Below, piece by piece: positions 48,411 to 57,575 of a stretch of DNA of 64,000 bases (positions are counted from its first letter, which is position 1; each line of letters opens with the position of its first letter). The stretch covers positions 62,001 through 126,000 of the forward strand of contig DVDT01000060.1 of assembly GCA_015296085.1 (NCBI GenBank). Direction: 5' to 3'. The stretch comes from Trichormus sp. M33_DOE_039 (lineage in GTDB: Bacteria > Cyanobacteriota > Cyanobacteriia > Cyanobacteriales > Nostocaceae). The notes under the pieces are model-generated. The model made no database searches, was not told the origin of the DNA, and saw nothing but the letters and a program-made list of their open reading frames with translations. The translations under genes and the position numbers were made by a program.

Positions 48411-50348
48411 TTACTTCCTGTTGAATCCTAGCAACCAAAGAAAATAAGGTGTACCAATCAGTGCGGTAACTAACCCAGAAGGAATTTCTTTAGGTGCTAA
48501 AACCACACGACCAACGGTATCAGCTAAAGTTACTAAAATAGCACCCAAAATTGCCGCAATTGGTACTAGTTGACGGTGTCGAGAACCTATTAATAAACGT
48601 GTAGCATGGGGAGCAATTAACCCGACAAAGCTGATAGTTCCTACAGTTGATACAGCTGCTGCGGCTAAAGCAACTGCGATCGCTAATATTACACCACGAG
48701 CCTGCTGTAAACGCATCCCCAAAATTCGTGGTAAATCTTCCCCTAACGCCATCACATCTAGCTTACGGGCAAATAACCACCCCAAAGGCAGCAAAATCAA
48801 CGGAAAAGCCAGCAATTGCCATACTTCATCCCACTGGCGCGCGTAGGTGCTACCAGCTAACCACACCAACGCCTGGCCTACCTGCAATTTTGATTTGACT
48901 ACCAACAAGTTAATTCCAGCCGCACAAAACGCTGACACTGCAATTCCTACCAAGGCCAGCCTTGCTGGTGCTACGCCGTTTTCCCAAGCTGCTATGTAAA
49001 CTACGCCAAAGGCTAAAACTGCACCAATAAAAGCTGCAATTGGTATGAATGTTACAGGTGCATTAGGTATCAGTACTAATACGAGCAACGCCCCAAAACC
49101 TGCTCCAGAAGTAATCCCCATGATTTCCGGCCCAGCCAAGGGATTGCGTACTATTCCCTGCAACAATAGACCACTGATGGCTAATGCTGCCCCTGCTAAT
49201 AATGCTACTAATAAACGGGGTAGACGTAAGTACAATACTATTCTTTCTGTGAGCGCGTCACTGTTACCATTAATGACTTGAATTAGTTGATTAATATTTA
49301 AATTAATATTGCCCAGAGATAATCCCACAACCAGCACAAGTAACAAGCAACTTAACCCAGTCACAAGTAACACAGGATATGGAAAGCCGGATTTTACCTG
49401 TACCTGTAAAGTCTGATTTTCTCCAGCTTTACTCAACAGTCGAGGTGATGAACGTACCAACCACACTAAAAAGGGTGCGCCTAATAAAGCCGTGATACCA
49501 CCCGCAGGTAATTCACTGGATATCTGCTGTGCTATGAAATCAGCCGCCAGTAAGACTACTGCGCCCCAAATCGCCGCCGATGGTAATAAAAGTTGGTGTT
49601 GCCGACATCCCATTAATTTCACTATATGGGGTGCAACTAAACCCACAAAACCAATTGGCCCGACAACACTCACAGCGACAGAAGCTAAAAAGATAGCTAG
49701 TAAAGTGCTGCATAAGCGTGTCCACTGGACTTTTGAGCCGAGGGAACGGGCTACATCTTCGCCTAGTAAGAGGACATCTAAGGGTTTAGCGATGATGAAA
49801 ACAGCGATCGCTCCTAATAATACTCTAGGTGCAGCGTAAATACTTCCCTGCCAATTGGTTTGTAATAACGAACCTGCACCCCAAAAAAATAAATCGCGGG
49901 TTTGGTTTTCGTAGAGGAGTTGTAAGGCGGAAGTGAAGGCGGCTAAAGCTAGGGAAACGGCCATCCCAGAAAGAGTGAGGCGGATGGGGGTGATTTCTTT
50001 CCCGGCGATGGCGTATACCAACAAGGCTGCTAATAAACCACCGCTAAAGGCTACCAATAAAGGCGACCACGTAAATATCTCTGGTGCAAAGATGCTAGCA
50101 GCTGTCACAGCCAAATATGCGCCAGCATTTACTCCTAAAGTTGCGGGTGAGGCTAGGGGGTTACGGGTGACTGTTTGGAATAGTGCGCCTGCTATTCCTA
50201 GGGCTGCGCCTGATAAGATACCGATGACTGTGCGCGGGAGTTTGATGTAGCGCACGATTTCATCTGTGGCTGTGAAGAGGTGGCTGTGAAGAAGGAAGAG
50301 GGCGAGGAGAAGAAGGATTCCGGTGATGAGGGGGCGGGGTTTAAGCAT
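48411..50348 (-). CDS. fhuB: Fused FecCD-type iron-siderophore ABC permease (FhuB-like)
   Basis: The 645-residue protein has two tandem FecCD halves, each with about ten membrane helices and the motifs LPR...L.GAALGIAGALFQT.TRNPLA (first half) and LPRLLVALLAGAALAISGLLLQG (second half). In E. coli FhuB is likewise a fused double permease. It would import Fe-hydroxamate siderophores through the inner membrane with the ATPase and binding protein upstream. I start at the ATG 50348 (MLKPRPLITG); an in-frame TTG at 50384 overlaps the preceding gene by 8 bases. Confidence 0.9.
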   Translation of the reverse strand: MLKPRPLITGILLLLALFLLHSHLFTATDEIVRYIKLPRTVIGILSGAALGIAGALFQTVTRNPLASPATLGVNAGAYLAVTAASIFAPEIFTWSPLLVAFSGGLLAALLVYAIAGKEITPIRLTLSGMAVSLALAAFTSALQLLYENQTRDLFFWGAGSLLQTNWQGSIYAAPRVLLGAIAVFIIAKPLDVLLLGEDVARSLGSKVQWTRLCSTLLAIFLASVAVSVVGPIGFVGLVAPHIVKLMGCRQHQLLLPSAAIWGAVVLLAADFIAQQISSELPAGGITALLGAPFLVWLVRSSPRLLSKAGENQTLQVQVKSGFPYPVLLVTGLSCLLLVLVVGLSLGNINLNINQLIQVINGNSDALTERIVLYLRLPRLLVALLAGAALAISGLLLQGIVRNPLAGPEIMGITSGAGFGALLVLVLIPNAPVTFIPIAAFIGAVLAFGVVYIAAWENGVAPARLALVGIAVSAFCAAGINLLVVKSKLQVGQALVWLAGSTYARQWDEVWQLLAFPLILLPLGWLFARKLDVMALGEDLPRILGMRLQQARGVILAIAVALAAAAVSTVGTISFVGLIAPHATRLLIGSRHRQLVPIAAILGAILVTLADTVGRVVLAPKEIPSGLVTALIGTPYFLWLLGFNRK

Positions 50349-50376
50349 GGGTTGGAAACGCAGAGGGGCGCGGAGG

Positions 50377-51279
50377 TTATGCAAAGGTTTGGATGATTTT
50401 TTCTACTAGGATTTGGGCTGATAAGGGGCCTCCGAATAACCAGGTGTCTGGGGCGATCGCATACAATCTTTTTTGTTGAACGAATTCCAATCCTCGCCAC
50501 ACGGGGTTAGTTTCTAGCTGTTGTTGGTAGGGGCTGTTGGGTGCGGGAATGTAGATGAAGTTGGCGGTTTCTACTTTGGGAAGTGCTTCTACCCACACTG
50601 TATTGAAGCCAAAACGGTCAAATTCTCCTTTCCAAGCATTTTTTAAGCCAATGGCTGTGAGGATTTGTGCAGCCATTGAGTTATCTGCGAAAAGGCGGAT
50701 TTGAGGGGCGTTGTCGCTAAATTGTCCTAGAAGGAAATCAGGTTTTTGCAGATTTTTGATGCGTTCTGCGGCTGTTTGAAACTTGGCTTGCATTTGCTGA
50801 ATGATTTTCTCAGCTACATCCCGACGATTGACGCGTTCCGCAATTTTGAGGAATGTTTGTTGCATCTCATCTAGTTGATTCAAGTTTTCCGCCGAAGGAT
50901 AGGGATTAAATATGAGGGTAGGAGCGATCGCAGATAAGGTATCGTAAATAGTTTGATGTCTTAACTCTACGCCTAATATTAAATCGGGTTTTAATTGGGC
51001 GATCGCTTCTAAACTTGGTTCTTGGCGTGTCCCAACATCAACTACAGTCTCTGCTAGAGATGGTTGGACATTCACATATCGTTCATAGCCCTGGATATCT
51101 GCAACCCCTACAGGCTGAATTCCCAAAGCTAAAAGGTTTTCCGCATACACCCATTCCAGGGCGACAACTCTCGTTGCAGTTTGATTAGATATTTGGAGAC
51201 GGGGAGAACGACTACAAGCCACAGTCAAGGCGGAAGCAGTCGCCGCAGTTAAAAAGGTACGTCTAGTAAATTGGCTCAT
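50377..51279 (-). CDS. fhuD: Fe-siderophore ABC substrate-binding lipoprotein (FhuD/FecB-like)
   Basis: The 300-residue protein starts MSQFTRRTFLTAATASALTV, then ACSRSP: a twin-arginine motif (RRTFL) plus a lipobox (LTVAC), so a Tat-exported lipoprotein. The mature part has the periplasmic-binding TroA-like fold (RVVALEWVYAENLLALGIQPVG ... PDLILGVELRH). It captures the ferric siderophore in the periplasm. Its ATG overlaps the TGA of the ATPase gene upstream by four bases (ATGA). A longer frame to 51324 is ruled out by the signal peptide. Confidence 0.9.
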   Translation of the reverse strand: MSQFTRRTFLTAATASALTVACSRSPRLQISNQTATRVVALEWVYAENLLALGIQPVGVADIQGYERYVNVQPSLAETVVDVGTRQEPSLEAIAQLKPDLILGVELRHQTIYDTLSAIAPTLIFNPYPSAENLNQLDEMQQTFLKIAERVNRRDVAEKIIQQMQAKFQTAAERIKNLQKPDFLLGQFSDNAPQIRLFADNSMAAQILTAIGLKNAWKGEFDRFGFNTVWVEALPKVETANFIYIPAPNSPYQQQLETNPVWRGLEFVQQKRLYAIAPDTWLFGGPLSAQILVEKIIQTFA

Positions 51280-52097
51280 CTTGCTAACTCTCCTTGGGGA
51301 ATGCCTAGATGGCAAGGTAAACAAGTAGGATAGCCATTGATAGGATGTGGAATTACAGTCATTTCTACGCCGAAAACTTGCTGAATGTGATCGGCTGTCA
51401 TCACATCTTGGGGAGTACCAACGGCGGCGATTTTTCCTTGTTTGAGCATGATCAGGCGATCGCTATAGGCTGCGGCTTGATTCAAATCATGTAACACCCA
51501 ACCAACTGTGATTCCGTGTTCTTGGTTGAGTCGTCGCACTAAAGCTAAAACTTCTAATTGATGGCGAATATCTAAATATGTTGTGGGTTCGTCAAGTAAT
51601 AACACCTGGGTTTGTTGTGCTAACGCCATCGCAATCCACACCCTTTGACGTTCCCCTCCAGAAAGGGTATCTACTATCCTATCTGCTAAAGATTCTAAAC
51701 CTGTGATAGCTAACGCCCATTCCATTGCGGCGATATCTTTTTGGGAGAAACCCCCGAATAAATTTTGATGGGGATAGCGTCCGTAACCAATCAATTCCCA
51801 CACCGTCACACCTGGAGGTGCTTCTGATGATTGGGGTAATATCGTCAGTTGCTTGGCTAACTCTTTTGTGGGTATGTGACTAATATCACGCCCATTTAAA
51901 TAAATCACACCCCGACTAGGTTGAATCAGTCTGGCAAGGGTGCGTAAAACGGTACTTTTACCAGAACCATTTGGCCCTAGTAAGGCAGTGATTTCTCCCA
52001 GATGAAAGTTAACTGAGAGGTCAGGAACGATGATTTTGCCATCATAAGCAATTTGCAGATTTTGAGATGCGATTACCGCAGGTGGGGCGTAGTCCAT
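51276..52097 (-). CDS. fhuC: Fe-siderophore ABC transporter ATPase (FhuC/FecE-like)
   Basis: The 273-residue ATPase has Walker A GPNGSGKST (~41-49), Q-loop (LPQSSEAP), signature LSGGERQRV, Walker B (VLLLDEPTTYLD) and H-loop (WVLHDLNQA). It powers the FhuB/FhuD system. It is the first gene of the transport trio. The start is uncertain: a ribosome site GGAGGT (52118-52113) lies 6 bases before an in-frame TTG (52106) and 15 bases before the ATG (52097). A perfect-arm hairpin is in the leader at 52130-52155. Confidence 0.9.
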   Translation of the reverse strand: MDYAPPAVIASQNLQIAYDGKIIVPDLSVNFHLGEITALLGPNGSGKSTVLRTLARLIQPSRGVIYLNGRDISHIPTKELAKQLTILPQSSEAPPGVTVWELIGYGRYPHQNLFGGFSQKDIAAMEWALAITGLESLADRIVDTLSGGERQRVWIAMALAQQTQVLLLDEPTTYLDIRHQLEVLALVRRLNQEHGITVGWVLHDLNQAAAYSDRLIMLKQGKIAAVGTPQDVMTADHIQQVFGVEMTVIPHPINGYPTCLPCHLGIPQGELAR

Positions 52098-52129
52098 CGC
52101 TTGCAATTCTTGACCTCCCAATAGTTAAT

Positions 52130-52155
52130 GGCAGTAATTTTTAACTATTACTGCC
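52130..52155. other. Leader hairpin upstream of the siderophore ABC ATPase
   Basis: The perfect arms ggcagtaat (52130-52138) and attactgcc (52147-52155) have an 8-base loop. It lies within the short leader ahead of the ABC gene start, between that start and the Fur-like site at 52239, so it would be in the 5' end of the transcript. It is not followed by a T-run on the coding strand. Confidence 0.5.
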
Positions 52156-52238
52156 GTTGAAGATTGCTTTTTGTTGCCTATAACAACTATATAGCTAACC
52201 TAATTGCGAATATCTTTGTCAAGTAGTTCCCTCAATAT

Positions 52239-52253
52239 TGAGAATAATTAGCA
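52239..52253. promoter_or_regulatory. Fur-like 7-1-7 site upstream of the ABC genes
   Basis: The sequence tgagaataattagca matches the palindromic Fur 7-1-7 pattern TGATAATnATTATCA at 13 of 15 positions. It overlaps the stop codon (52248-52250) of the upstream synthetase gene and is about 142 bases from the ABC ATPase start. It is nearly identical to the site at 62643. Confidence 0.5.
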
Positions 52254-54056
52254 TTCAATTGGCATCATCTGGGCTACTGTATACAAAGCATTATTCACCT
52301 TACCGAAAGCAGCGGCGTGGGGGCGATCGCCATCATCAGCATAACCATAAGTAATTAAGCGATTGCGATTCAAGCACAGTTTGGTAAATTGAGGTGCTAG
52401 CAAGTTGAATAACTCAAATCTGTGCTGCATTTGAGGAAAACGGCTTTGATAATTCAAGATAGTCTCTCTGACTTTTGTCCAGAAGGTATGTTCTGGGTAG
52501 TTGTGGTAGTCAGCCAACAAATCAGAGAGGTAACGATGATGACAAATAAACAAGCCAGCAAAGATAAATTGACATAAACCCTCTGGTGGTTCACTCAACA
52601 AAACTGCTTTTAACTGAGGTGTTAAAGATTCCAATTCTGGTAAAGGATGGCGACTCACATTAACATCGTCAACAAAATCTTTCATCGCCAACCGATGGGG
52701 CGCAAAATCCTTCAGTACCAAAATTGTGTTTTCACCATGAGGGGAGAAAACGACACCGTAGCGATAGAGGTAATGTAAGAGCGGGGGTAAAATCGTGTTG
52801 AATAAGCGAGACAGCCACTCATCCAAGCTGAGTCCCGAACGTTCTACCAGTTGGGAAATAAAGGGTTTACCGTTACCATCGATATGTAACAAAGACGCTA
52901 AAGTAATCGGCCTTTCATCAGCTGCTGTATAAGCTAAAACACTTTCCCGCCAGAGACAACCCAACATCTCTTTATATTGGTAAGGCGCGCCTGAAAGTTG
53001 GCTGTAGTAGGGGTGGTCGTAGTTGATACTAGCAATTTCGCCGGGAAGAATTAAGCGACACTCATCTTTGAGGAAAGGATCATTGTCACAAATCGATTTG
53101 ACGTATTCTGTGACCAGGGGTGCAACCTGTGTGCGATCGCCCGGTAAGCCACGATAAACCAGAGTATTGAGAATACTCAGGGGTAATTTCACATACCGTT
53201 TTTGGGGGTGGCTGATATTGGCAAAAGTCCGAATTGATTGTTGGGGTAAATACTGATCTTGGCTGTAGCCTAAAGGAATAATTGCACCTGTGGCTATTTC
53301 TTCTACAAACAAGAGTGCGATGATATTCTTCCATTGCCAATCATGGACAGGCAAAAAGTAATAATCTGCGGGGTTGAGATGACGCTCCTTTAAAATAGCG
53401 GTAAATTCCGCGAGATTTTCTGCACCTAACTCTTCTTGAATGAGGGTGGCATAGTCTAGTGTTGGGATGGCGTTAAATTGGGCGCGTTCAGTACTAACGG
53501 CAATCCAAAATAGAGAAACTGGTTGTTTGCTTTCTGGTGCGTGGACTAGGTAATCATCATAGCCAAAACCGATGCGTCCTTTGTTGAAGGTGATCCAAGG
53601 ATGTCCTTCCATTTCCCCTTCCAAAGAGGGGTAATCTAAACTGAGTAAGTCGATATTTTGAGTTTCTTTTTTAGTTTGAATGTGAGCGTCAGCTAGTAGA
53701 GTGTTACTCAATTCTTTGATTAAATGGGCTGTGGTTTCAGCCGTCATTCCTACAAATGTATGAATATCAAGAACAAATTGCAGGGGGTTAAATGCAGGTG
53801 CAAATTCTCCTGCTTCTCGTCGTTGGATGGATGTGGGGATGACACGATAGCTGTCAAACAAGCGTTTTTTGGCTTGGAATTTGTAGGCGATACCTTCGGG
53901 GAGGCTGAGATTGTAGAGAGTATATTCTGGTGTTTCTTCTAATGTCTCCGGTTTGATAATTTCTTCATACATGAATTCGGAGAGCATTTTAGCTAGGAGT
54001 TTTTGGCTGATTTTTTGCCAGCGTTGAGGTTGTAAGGTTTGGGTGAGGTTTTGCAT
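52248..54056 (-). CDS. rhbF: IucA/IucC family siderophore synthetase (RhbF-like)
   Basis: The 602-residue NIS synthetase has the family motif EGHPWITFNKGRIGFGYDDY (~155), the ATP-binding segment KLPLSILNTLVYRGLPGD, and RYGVVFSPHGENTILVL. In the schizokinen/rhizobactin pathway one such enzyme joins the second hydroxamate-diaminopropane arm to the citrate intermediate. It is the last biosynthetic gene of the minus-strand run, separated from the exporter gene by a 412-bp repeat-filled gap. The Fur-like site for the downstream transport genes overlaps its stop codon. Confidence 0.9.
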   Translation of the reverse strand: MQNLTQTLQPQRWQKISQKLLAKMLSEFMYEEIIKPETLEETPEYTLYNLSLPEGIAYKFQAKKRLFDSYRVIPTSIQRREAGEFAPAFNPLQFVLDIHTFVGMTAETTAHLIKELSNTLLADAHIQTKKETQNIDLLSLDYPSLEGEMEGHPWITFNKGRIGFGYDDYLVHAPESKQPVSLFWIAVSTERAQFNAIPTLDYATLIQEELGAENLAEFTAILKERHLNPADYYFLPVHDWQWKNIIALLFVEEIATGAIIPLGYSQDQYLPQQSIRTFANISHPQKRYVKLPLSILNTLVYRGLPGDRTQVAPLVTEYVKSICDNDPFLKDECRLILPGEIASINYDHPYYSQLSGAPYQYKEMLGCLWRESVLAYTAADERPITLASLLHIDGNGKPFISQLVERSGLSLDEWLSRLFNTILPPLLHYLYRYGVVFSPHGENTILVLKDFAPHRLAMKDFVDDVNVSRHPLPELESLTPQLKAVLLSEPPEGLCQFIFAGLFICHHRYLSDLLADYHNYPEHTFWTKVRETILNYQSRFPQMQHRFELFNLLAPQFTKLCLNRNRLITYGYADDGDRPHAAAFGKVNNALYTVAQMMPIEC

Positions 54057-54468
54057 ATTTTTGTTCGGTTATTTTCAGAAGGGAATTTTCACGGGTTCTG
54101 GATAACCCCTCTCCAAACCTCTCCCCGAAACGGAGAGAGGCTTTGAATTTTCCCCCTTCCCTAGTAGCTACGGTGTACACACATCTTTGTGCTAGGTGCA
54201 AAATGTGGTTTGATCCCCCTAAATCCACGCCACTTGCTTTAAGTCGGCAAAGCCGCCCAACGCAGTGGCTGCCCTTAAAAAGGGGGACTTTGAATCTATT
54301 CCCCCCTTTTTTAAGGGGGGTTAGGGGGGATCAAAACGATGTGGGACAAGGTTATAAGACTTGTGTGTACACCGTAGTCCCTACCAGGGAAGGGGGTTAG
54401 GGGGTTAGGTTAAGCGTAGATTTTTCCACATAACGTGAAAAATCAGATTTAACAGAAAAAGAGGGAAT
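54057..54468. other. Repeat-filled gap between exporter and RhbF-like genes
   Basis: This 412-bp gap has no gene. It is mostly filled by a nested palindrome (54152-54396), with further repeats of gttaggggg/cccctctcc near the edges. A short plus-strand frame at 54143-54400 runs through the palindrome and is not protein-like. Confidence 0.7.
54152..54396. mobile_element. MITE-like nested palindromic element
   Basis: The perfect 16-bp inverted arms ctacggtgtacacaca (54168-54183) and tgtgtgtacaccgtag (54362-54377) lie inside an outer pair cccccttccct (54152-54162) / agggaaggggg (54386-54396). Inside, tttgatccccctaa (54209-54222) pairs with ttaggggggatcaaa (54321-54335, one extra g), and a stem cccccctt/aagggggg is at 54301-54320. 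It has no coding capacity. The structure fits a MITE or a stacked set of Nostoc hairpin repeats. Confidence 0.65.
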
Positions 54469-55671
54469 TTAAACACTTTCCGCCTTCTGTCTTCTGCTTT
54501 CTGCGTTTGGAAGATAACGAAAGAAGAGGAGATTGAGGCAGCAAATTATGGTTGCGGCGATGAATGGGGTAGCTAGGTTGTATGTGTTGACTAGCCAGGA
54601 GGCTAAAAGGGGTGCGCCTAGATGTCCGATGTTAGCGAAGGATGTAGTTAGGCTGTAGTTGAAATGCAGGTGTTTGGCTGTACTTTTGTTGAATAGTTGT
54701 AGTTCGATGGCGGCTTGGGTGACTGCGAGAAAGAAACCGTAAACTATTCGTGCCAGGATGAGTACAGGTAGGCTGAATGATAATCCTTGTACGCCTAGGC
54801 TGATTATTAATAGACTTATACCTGCTAAGTAAATGGTGTTGAGGCGTTCGGGGCGACAGGCTCGACGGATGTATGGTAAGGCAGCGATCGCCATTACACT
54901 AGGTATTAAAAACAACAAGCTACTGGTAAGCAAGTTGACGCTTAAGGGTTCGGCTGTAACATACTCCGTGAAGTAGGGACGAACTAAGTTATTCGCTAGT
55001 TGGAAGGTGAGAATGACTATCCCGATAGTGATGATATAACCCATTTGGTTAGCTTCTACGGGTTGATCAAAATCTTCTCCCTGCCCCTCTGTTTGTTCCT
55101 GGCGTTGCGTAGATACGCCCCGCAACATATAAGCACAGATGCCAAGCTGTAAAAGATCGGCTGCGGCAATTACGTAAAATAAAACTAATGGCGTGTCTAT
55201 ATTAACCATGAATGCACCAACGATAGTGGCGATGATGATTGCACCATGAAATACAGCTTGGTATGTGCCGGCGATCGCAGCTTGTTTTTCTTTGCCTCCC
55301 AATTGGATAATGAGGGGATACACTAGCAAATAAGTGCTTTTGCACAGTAACAGCAAGATTGTGTAAACCAAAAATTGCTCTGCACTGGTGCTTGTACCCA
55401 TCAAGGCTGTCATTACAGCAGTACCGAATTGTCCAACATAAAGTAGGTGTTTGACTTCAAAGCGGCGTGATAACACACCCCACACAGGTGCAGATAGCAC
55501 CACCGTTAACCGACACACAAAGATGTAGTAACCGGTATAGGCTAAATCTGTCACACCGAAGACTTTACGAAAAAATTGGGGGTAAAAGGGTGACAGTAAA
55601 ACCTCATTGAAAATACTCAAGAACACACACAGAAATAATGCGCCTGAGATGAGAGGTAGCCGATGCTTCAT
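54469..55671 (-). CDS. MFS transporter, probable siderophore exporter
   Basis: The 400-residue protein has about 12 membrane helices and MFS features (VWGVLSRRFEVKHLLYVG loop 2-3), with a charged central loop (TQRQEQTEGQGEDFDQP) between halves. It is between the hydroxylase and the second synthetase genes, and its ATG overlaps the hydroxylase stop by four bases (ATGA). By position it exports the finished siderophore. The C-terminal AESRRQKAESV is encoded by repeat-like DNA and may be variable. Confidence 0.85.
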   Translation of the reverse strand: MKHRLPLISGALFLCVFLSIFNEVLLSPFYPQFFRKVFGVTDLAYTGYYIFVCRLTVVLSAPVWGVLSRRFEVKHLLYVGQFGTAVMTALMGTSTSAEQFLVYTILLLLCKSTYLLVYPLIIQLGGKEKQAAIAGTYQAVFHGAIIIATIVGAFMVNIDTPLVLFYVIAAADLLQLGICAYMLRGVSTQRQEQTEGQGEDFDQPVEANQMGYIITIGIVILTFQLANNLVRPYFTEYVTAEPLSVNLLTSSLLFLIPSVMAIAALPYIRRACRPERLNTIYLAGISLLIISLGVQGLSFSLPVLILARIVYGFFLAVTQAAIELQLFNKSTAKHLHFNYSLTTSFANIGHLGAPLLASWLVNTYNLATPFIAATIICCLNLLFFRYLPNAESRRQKAESV

Positions 55672-56951
55672 GCGACTACACCGAATTGCTGAAAGACGTT
55701 ACGTCTTTGCACCGGGTAAACACTGCGTCCTGCCAAGGTGTTGATAATGACAGAGTTACGATAACAGCCCAAACCTAAATCTGGCGCACCAATCCCGTGA
55801 GTGTGTAATTCCGCATTTTGGACAAAAATCCGGTTGGGGATGTCTTGGGTGAGGGAGAGATGATAATCAAAATTCACCTGATAACGCCCCTGTGCATCCC
55901 ATTGCAGCAAATCGCGGATATTGGCCATAAAGTGAGGGATAGCGTGATGGTAGCCCGTCGCTAAGATAATGCGATCGCTATGATGAATGAATGGCTGATC
56001 TTGATGAGAATGGCGATAGGTGAGGCGATAACCGTTAGCAGTGGGTTCTACTTCTTTAACTTCTAGGCCAGACAGTAATCTGACATCGGGGTAATTGTCG
56101 GCGACGGAACGCTCGTAAAGCAAGTTATAGATGTTAGCAATGGTATGAAAGCTAATGCCTTTATACAACAACCCTTGTTTAGTTAAGAGTTCGTCTCGCT
56201 GTTCTGGGCGCAAATTGTAGAAATAATGGATGTAATCGGGTGAAAAATGTTCTAATCCCAATTTGGAATATTCCATTGGGAAAAAACCAGAAGAACGGGT
56301 ATGCCATTCTAGGCGATAACCATAGTTTTCTTGTGCTTGCAGTAGTTCATAAAAAACTTCGGCGGCACTTTGCCCAGAACCAATCACTGTAATTGATTTC
56401 GCCTCATAACATTTAGCTTTTTGGTGGAGAAATTTGCCTGAATGAAAGATATTTTCTGAGGCTACATCACGAAAACAAGGCGGTATATAGGGAACAGTAC
56501 CAACACCTAAAACCAGATTACGGCAACGGTAGGTATAATCATGACTAGAAACAATAAATTCATGGTTGTTTTCATCCCATTCAATGCTTGTTACCTGTTG
56601 ACCAAAGTAACAATTAGGTAATTGCTTGGCTACCCATTGACAGTAATCATTGTATTCTCTTCTGGGAATATGAAACTCTTCCCAAAAGTAAAAATTATAG
56701 AGCCGAGATTTAGCTTTGAGATAACTCAGAAAGCTGAATTTACTGCTGGGTTCAGCCATTGTTACCAAGTCAGCCAAAAATGGTACTTGAATTGTCGTCC
56801 CTTCAAGTAATAACCCTGGATGCCATTGAAATTGAGGTTTTTGTTCCAGGAATAAAGACTTGATTTCTGTGATAGGTTCTAGCAGTGCAGCTAAACCCAA
56901 ATTAAAAGGGCCAAGACCAATACCAATCAAGTCATAAACGCTATTGCTCAT
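55668..56951 (-). CDS. rhbE: L-lysine/diamine N-monooxygenase (IucD/RhbE-like)
   Basis: The 427-residue flavin N-hydroxylase has the FAD motif GIGLGPFNL (~10-18), a substrate/FAD segment (FLEQKPQFQWHPGLLLEG), NADPH motif VIGSGQSAAEVF (~190) and ILATGYHHAIP (the ATGY motif). In schizokinen/rhizobactin synthesis it N-hydroxylates 1,3-diaminopropane, the first step of making the hydroxamate arm. The ATG at 56951 overlaps the acetyltransferase stop by four bases; a GTG at 56960 is an alternative start. Confidence 0.92.
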   Translation of the reverse strand: MSNSVYDLIGIGLGPFNLGLAALLEPITEIKSLFLEQKPQFQWHPGLLLEGTTIQVPFLADLVTMAEPSSKFSFLSYLKAKSRLYNFYFWEEFHIPRREYNDYCQWVAKQLPNCYFGQQVTSIEWDENNHEFIVSSHDYTYRCRNLVLGVGTVPYIPPCFRDVASENIFHSGKFLHQKAKCYEAKSITVIGSGQSAAEVFYELLQAQENYGYRLEWHTRSSGFFPMEYSKLGLEHFSPDYIHYFYNLRPEQRDELLTKQGLLYKGISFHTIANIYNLLYERSVADNYPDVRLLSGLEVKEVEPTANGYRLTYRHSHQDQPFIHHSDRIILATGYHHAIPHFMANIRDLLQWDAQGRYQVNFDYHLSLTQDIPNRIFVQNAELHTHGIGAPDLGLGCYRNSVIINTLAGRSVYPVQRRNVFQQFGVVA

Positions 56952-57526
56952 GCTTTCCACCTCTGCATAAATAACTGGCGATCGCAGAACATCAAAGCCC
57001 CACGTTTATCCGGTAATTCAATCTCTTTCTGGAATTGAAACCCACACTTTTCAAACACATGAATCATCTTCTTATTGCGAATATCTGGTTCAGCAATAAT
57101 CTTTTGAGTTGCAGCATTTTGTAGTTGAAAAAATGTCATTGCCCGTAACAGAGGCAAAGCATAACCTTTACCTAAAAATGCCGGCTCTCCAATTAATAAA
57201 TGAATCCCTTGATCTGTCGTATCTGCTGGATAATGACGCGCAACAATATCATCAATTGTCCAGTATGATTCCCAATAACTGATCGGTTGATTATCCAAAC
57301 AGCCAATATACAGAGTTTGATGCTGATCTGCTAAAGCTGTTTGTAAATGCTGCCGCATTCTTTCCAAATCAAATGCTAAATTCCAAAAAGGAATCACATG
57401 AGATTGATTCATCCAATTATGGATGAGATGCAAATCTTCCTCCAAAACCACTGGACGAAAAGCAATAGTTTTATTGATTGTTGAATCAAACTTTTCGTAA
57501 CTGTAATTGATTGTACTGACTGGCAT
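56948..57526 (-). CDS. rhbD: GNAT N-acetyltransferase (RhbD/IucB-like)
   Basis: The 192-residue protein has the GNAT fold typical of siderophore hydroxylamine acetyltransferases: HLIHNWMNQSHVIPFW near residue 35, GIHLLIGEPAFLGKGYALPLLRA (~115-137) and KIIAEPDIRNKKMIHVFEKCGF. It would acetylate N-hydroxydiaminopropane with acetyl-CoA, giving the hydroxamate. It begins at the ATG 57526; a TTG 5 codons upstream is less likely. It lies between the RhbC-like and RhbE-like genes. Confidence 0.9.
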   Translation of the reverse strand: MPVSTINYSYEKFDSTINKTIAFRPVVLEEDLHLIHNWMNQSHVIPFWNLAFDLERMRQHLQTALADQHQTLYIGCLDNQPISYWESYWTIDDIVARHYPADTTDQGIHLLIGEPAFLGKGYALPLLRAMTFFQLQNAATQKIIAEPDIRNKKMIHVFEKCGFQFQKEIELPDKRGALMFCDRQLFMQRWKA

Positions 57527-57575
57527 GAATTTGTGTCTCAAATAACTCTCGTAAATTCTCTACGCTACTTAGCAT

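Noticed and set aside
54143-54400. 85-codon plus-strand frame in the exporter/RhbF gap
   Set aside because: It is the translation of a palindromic element and shows no protein-like conservation.
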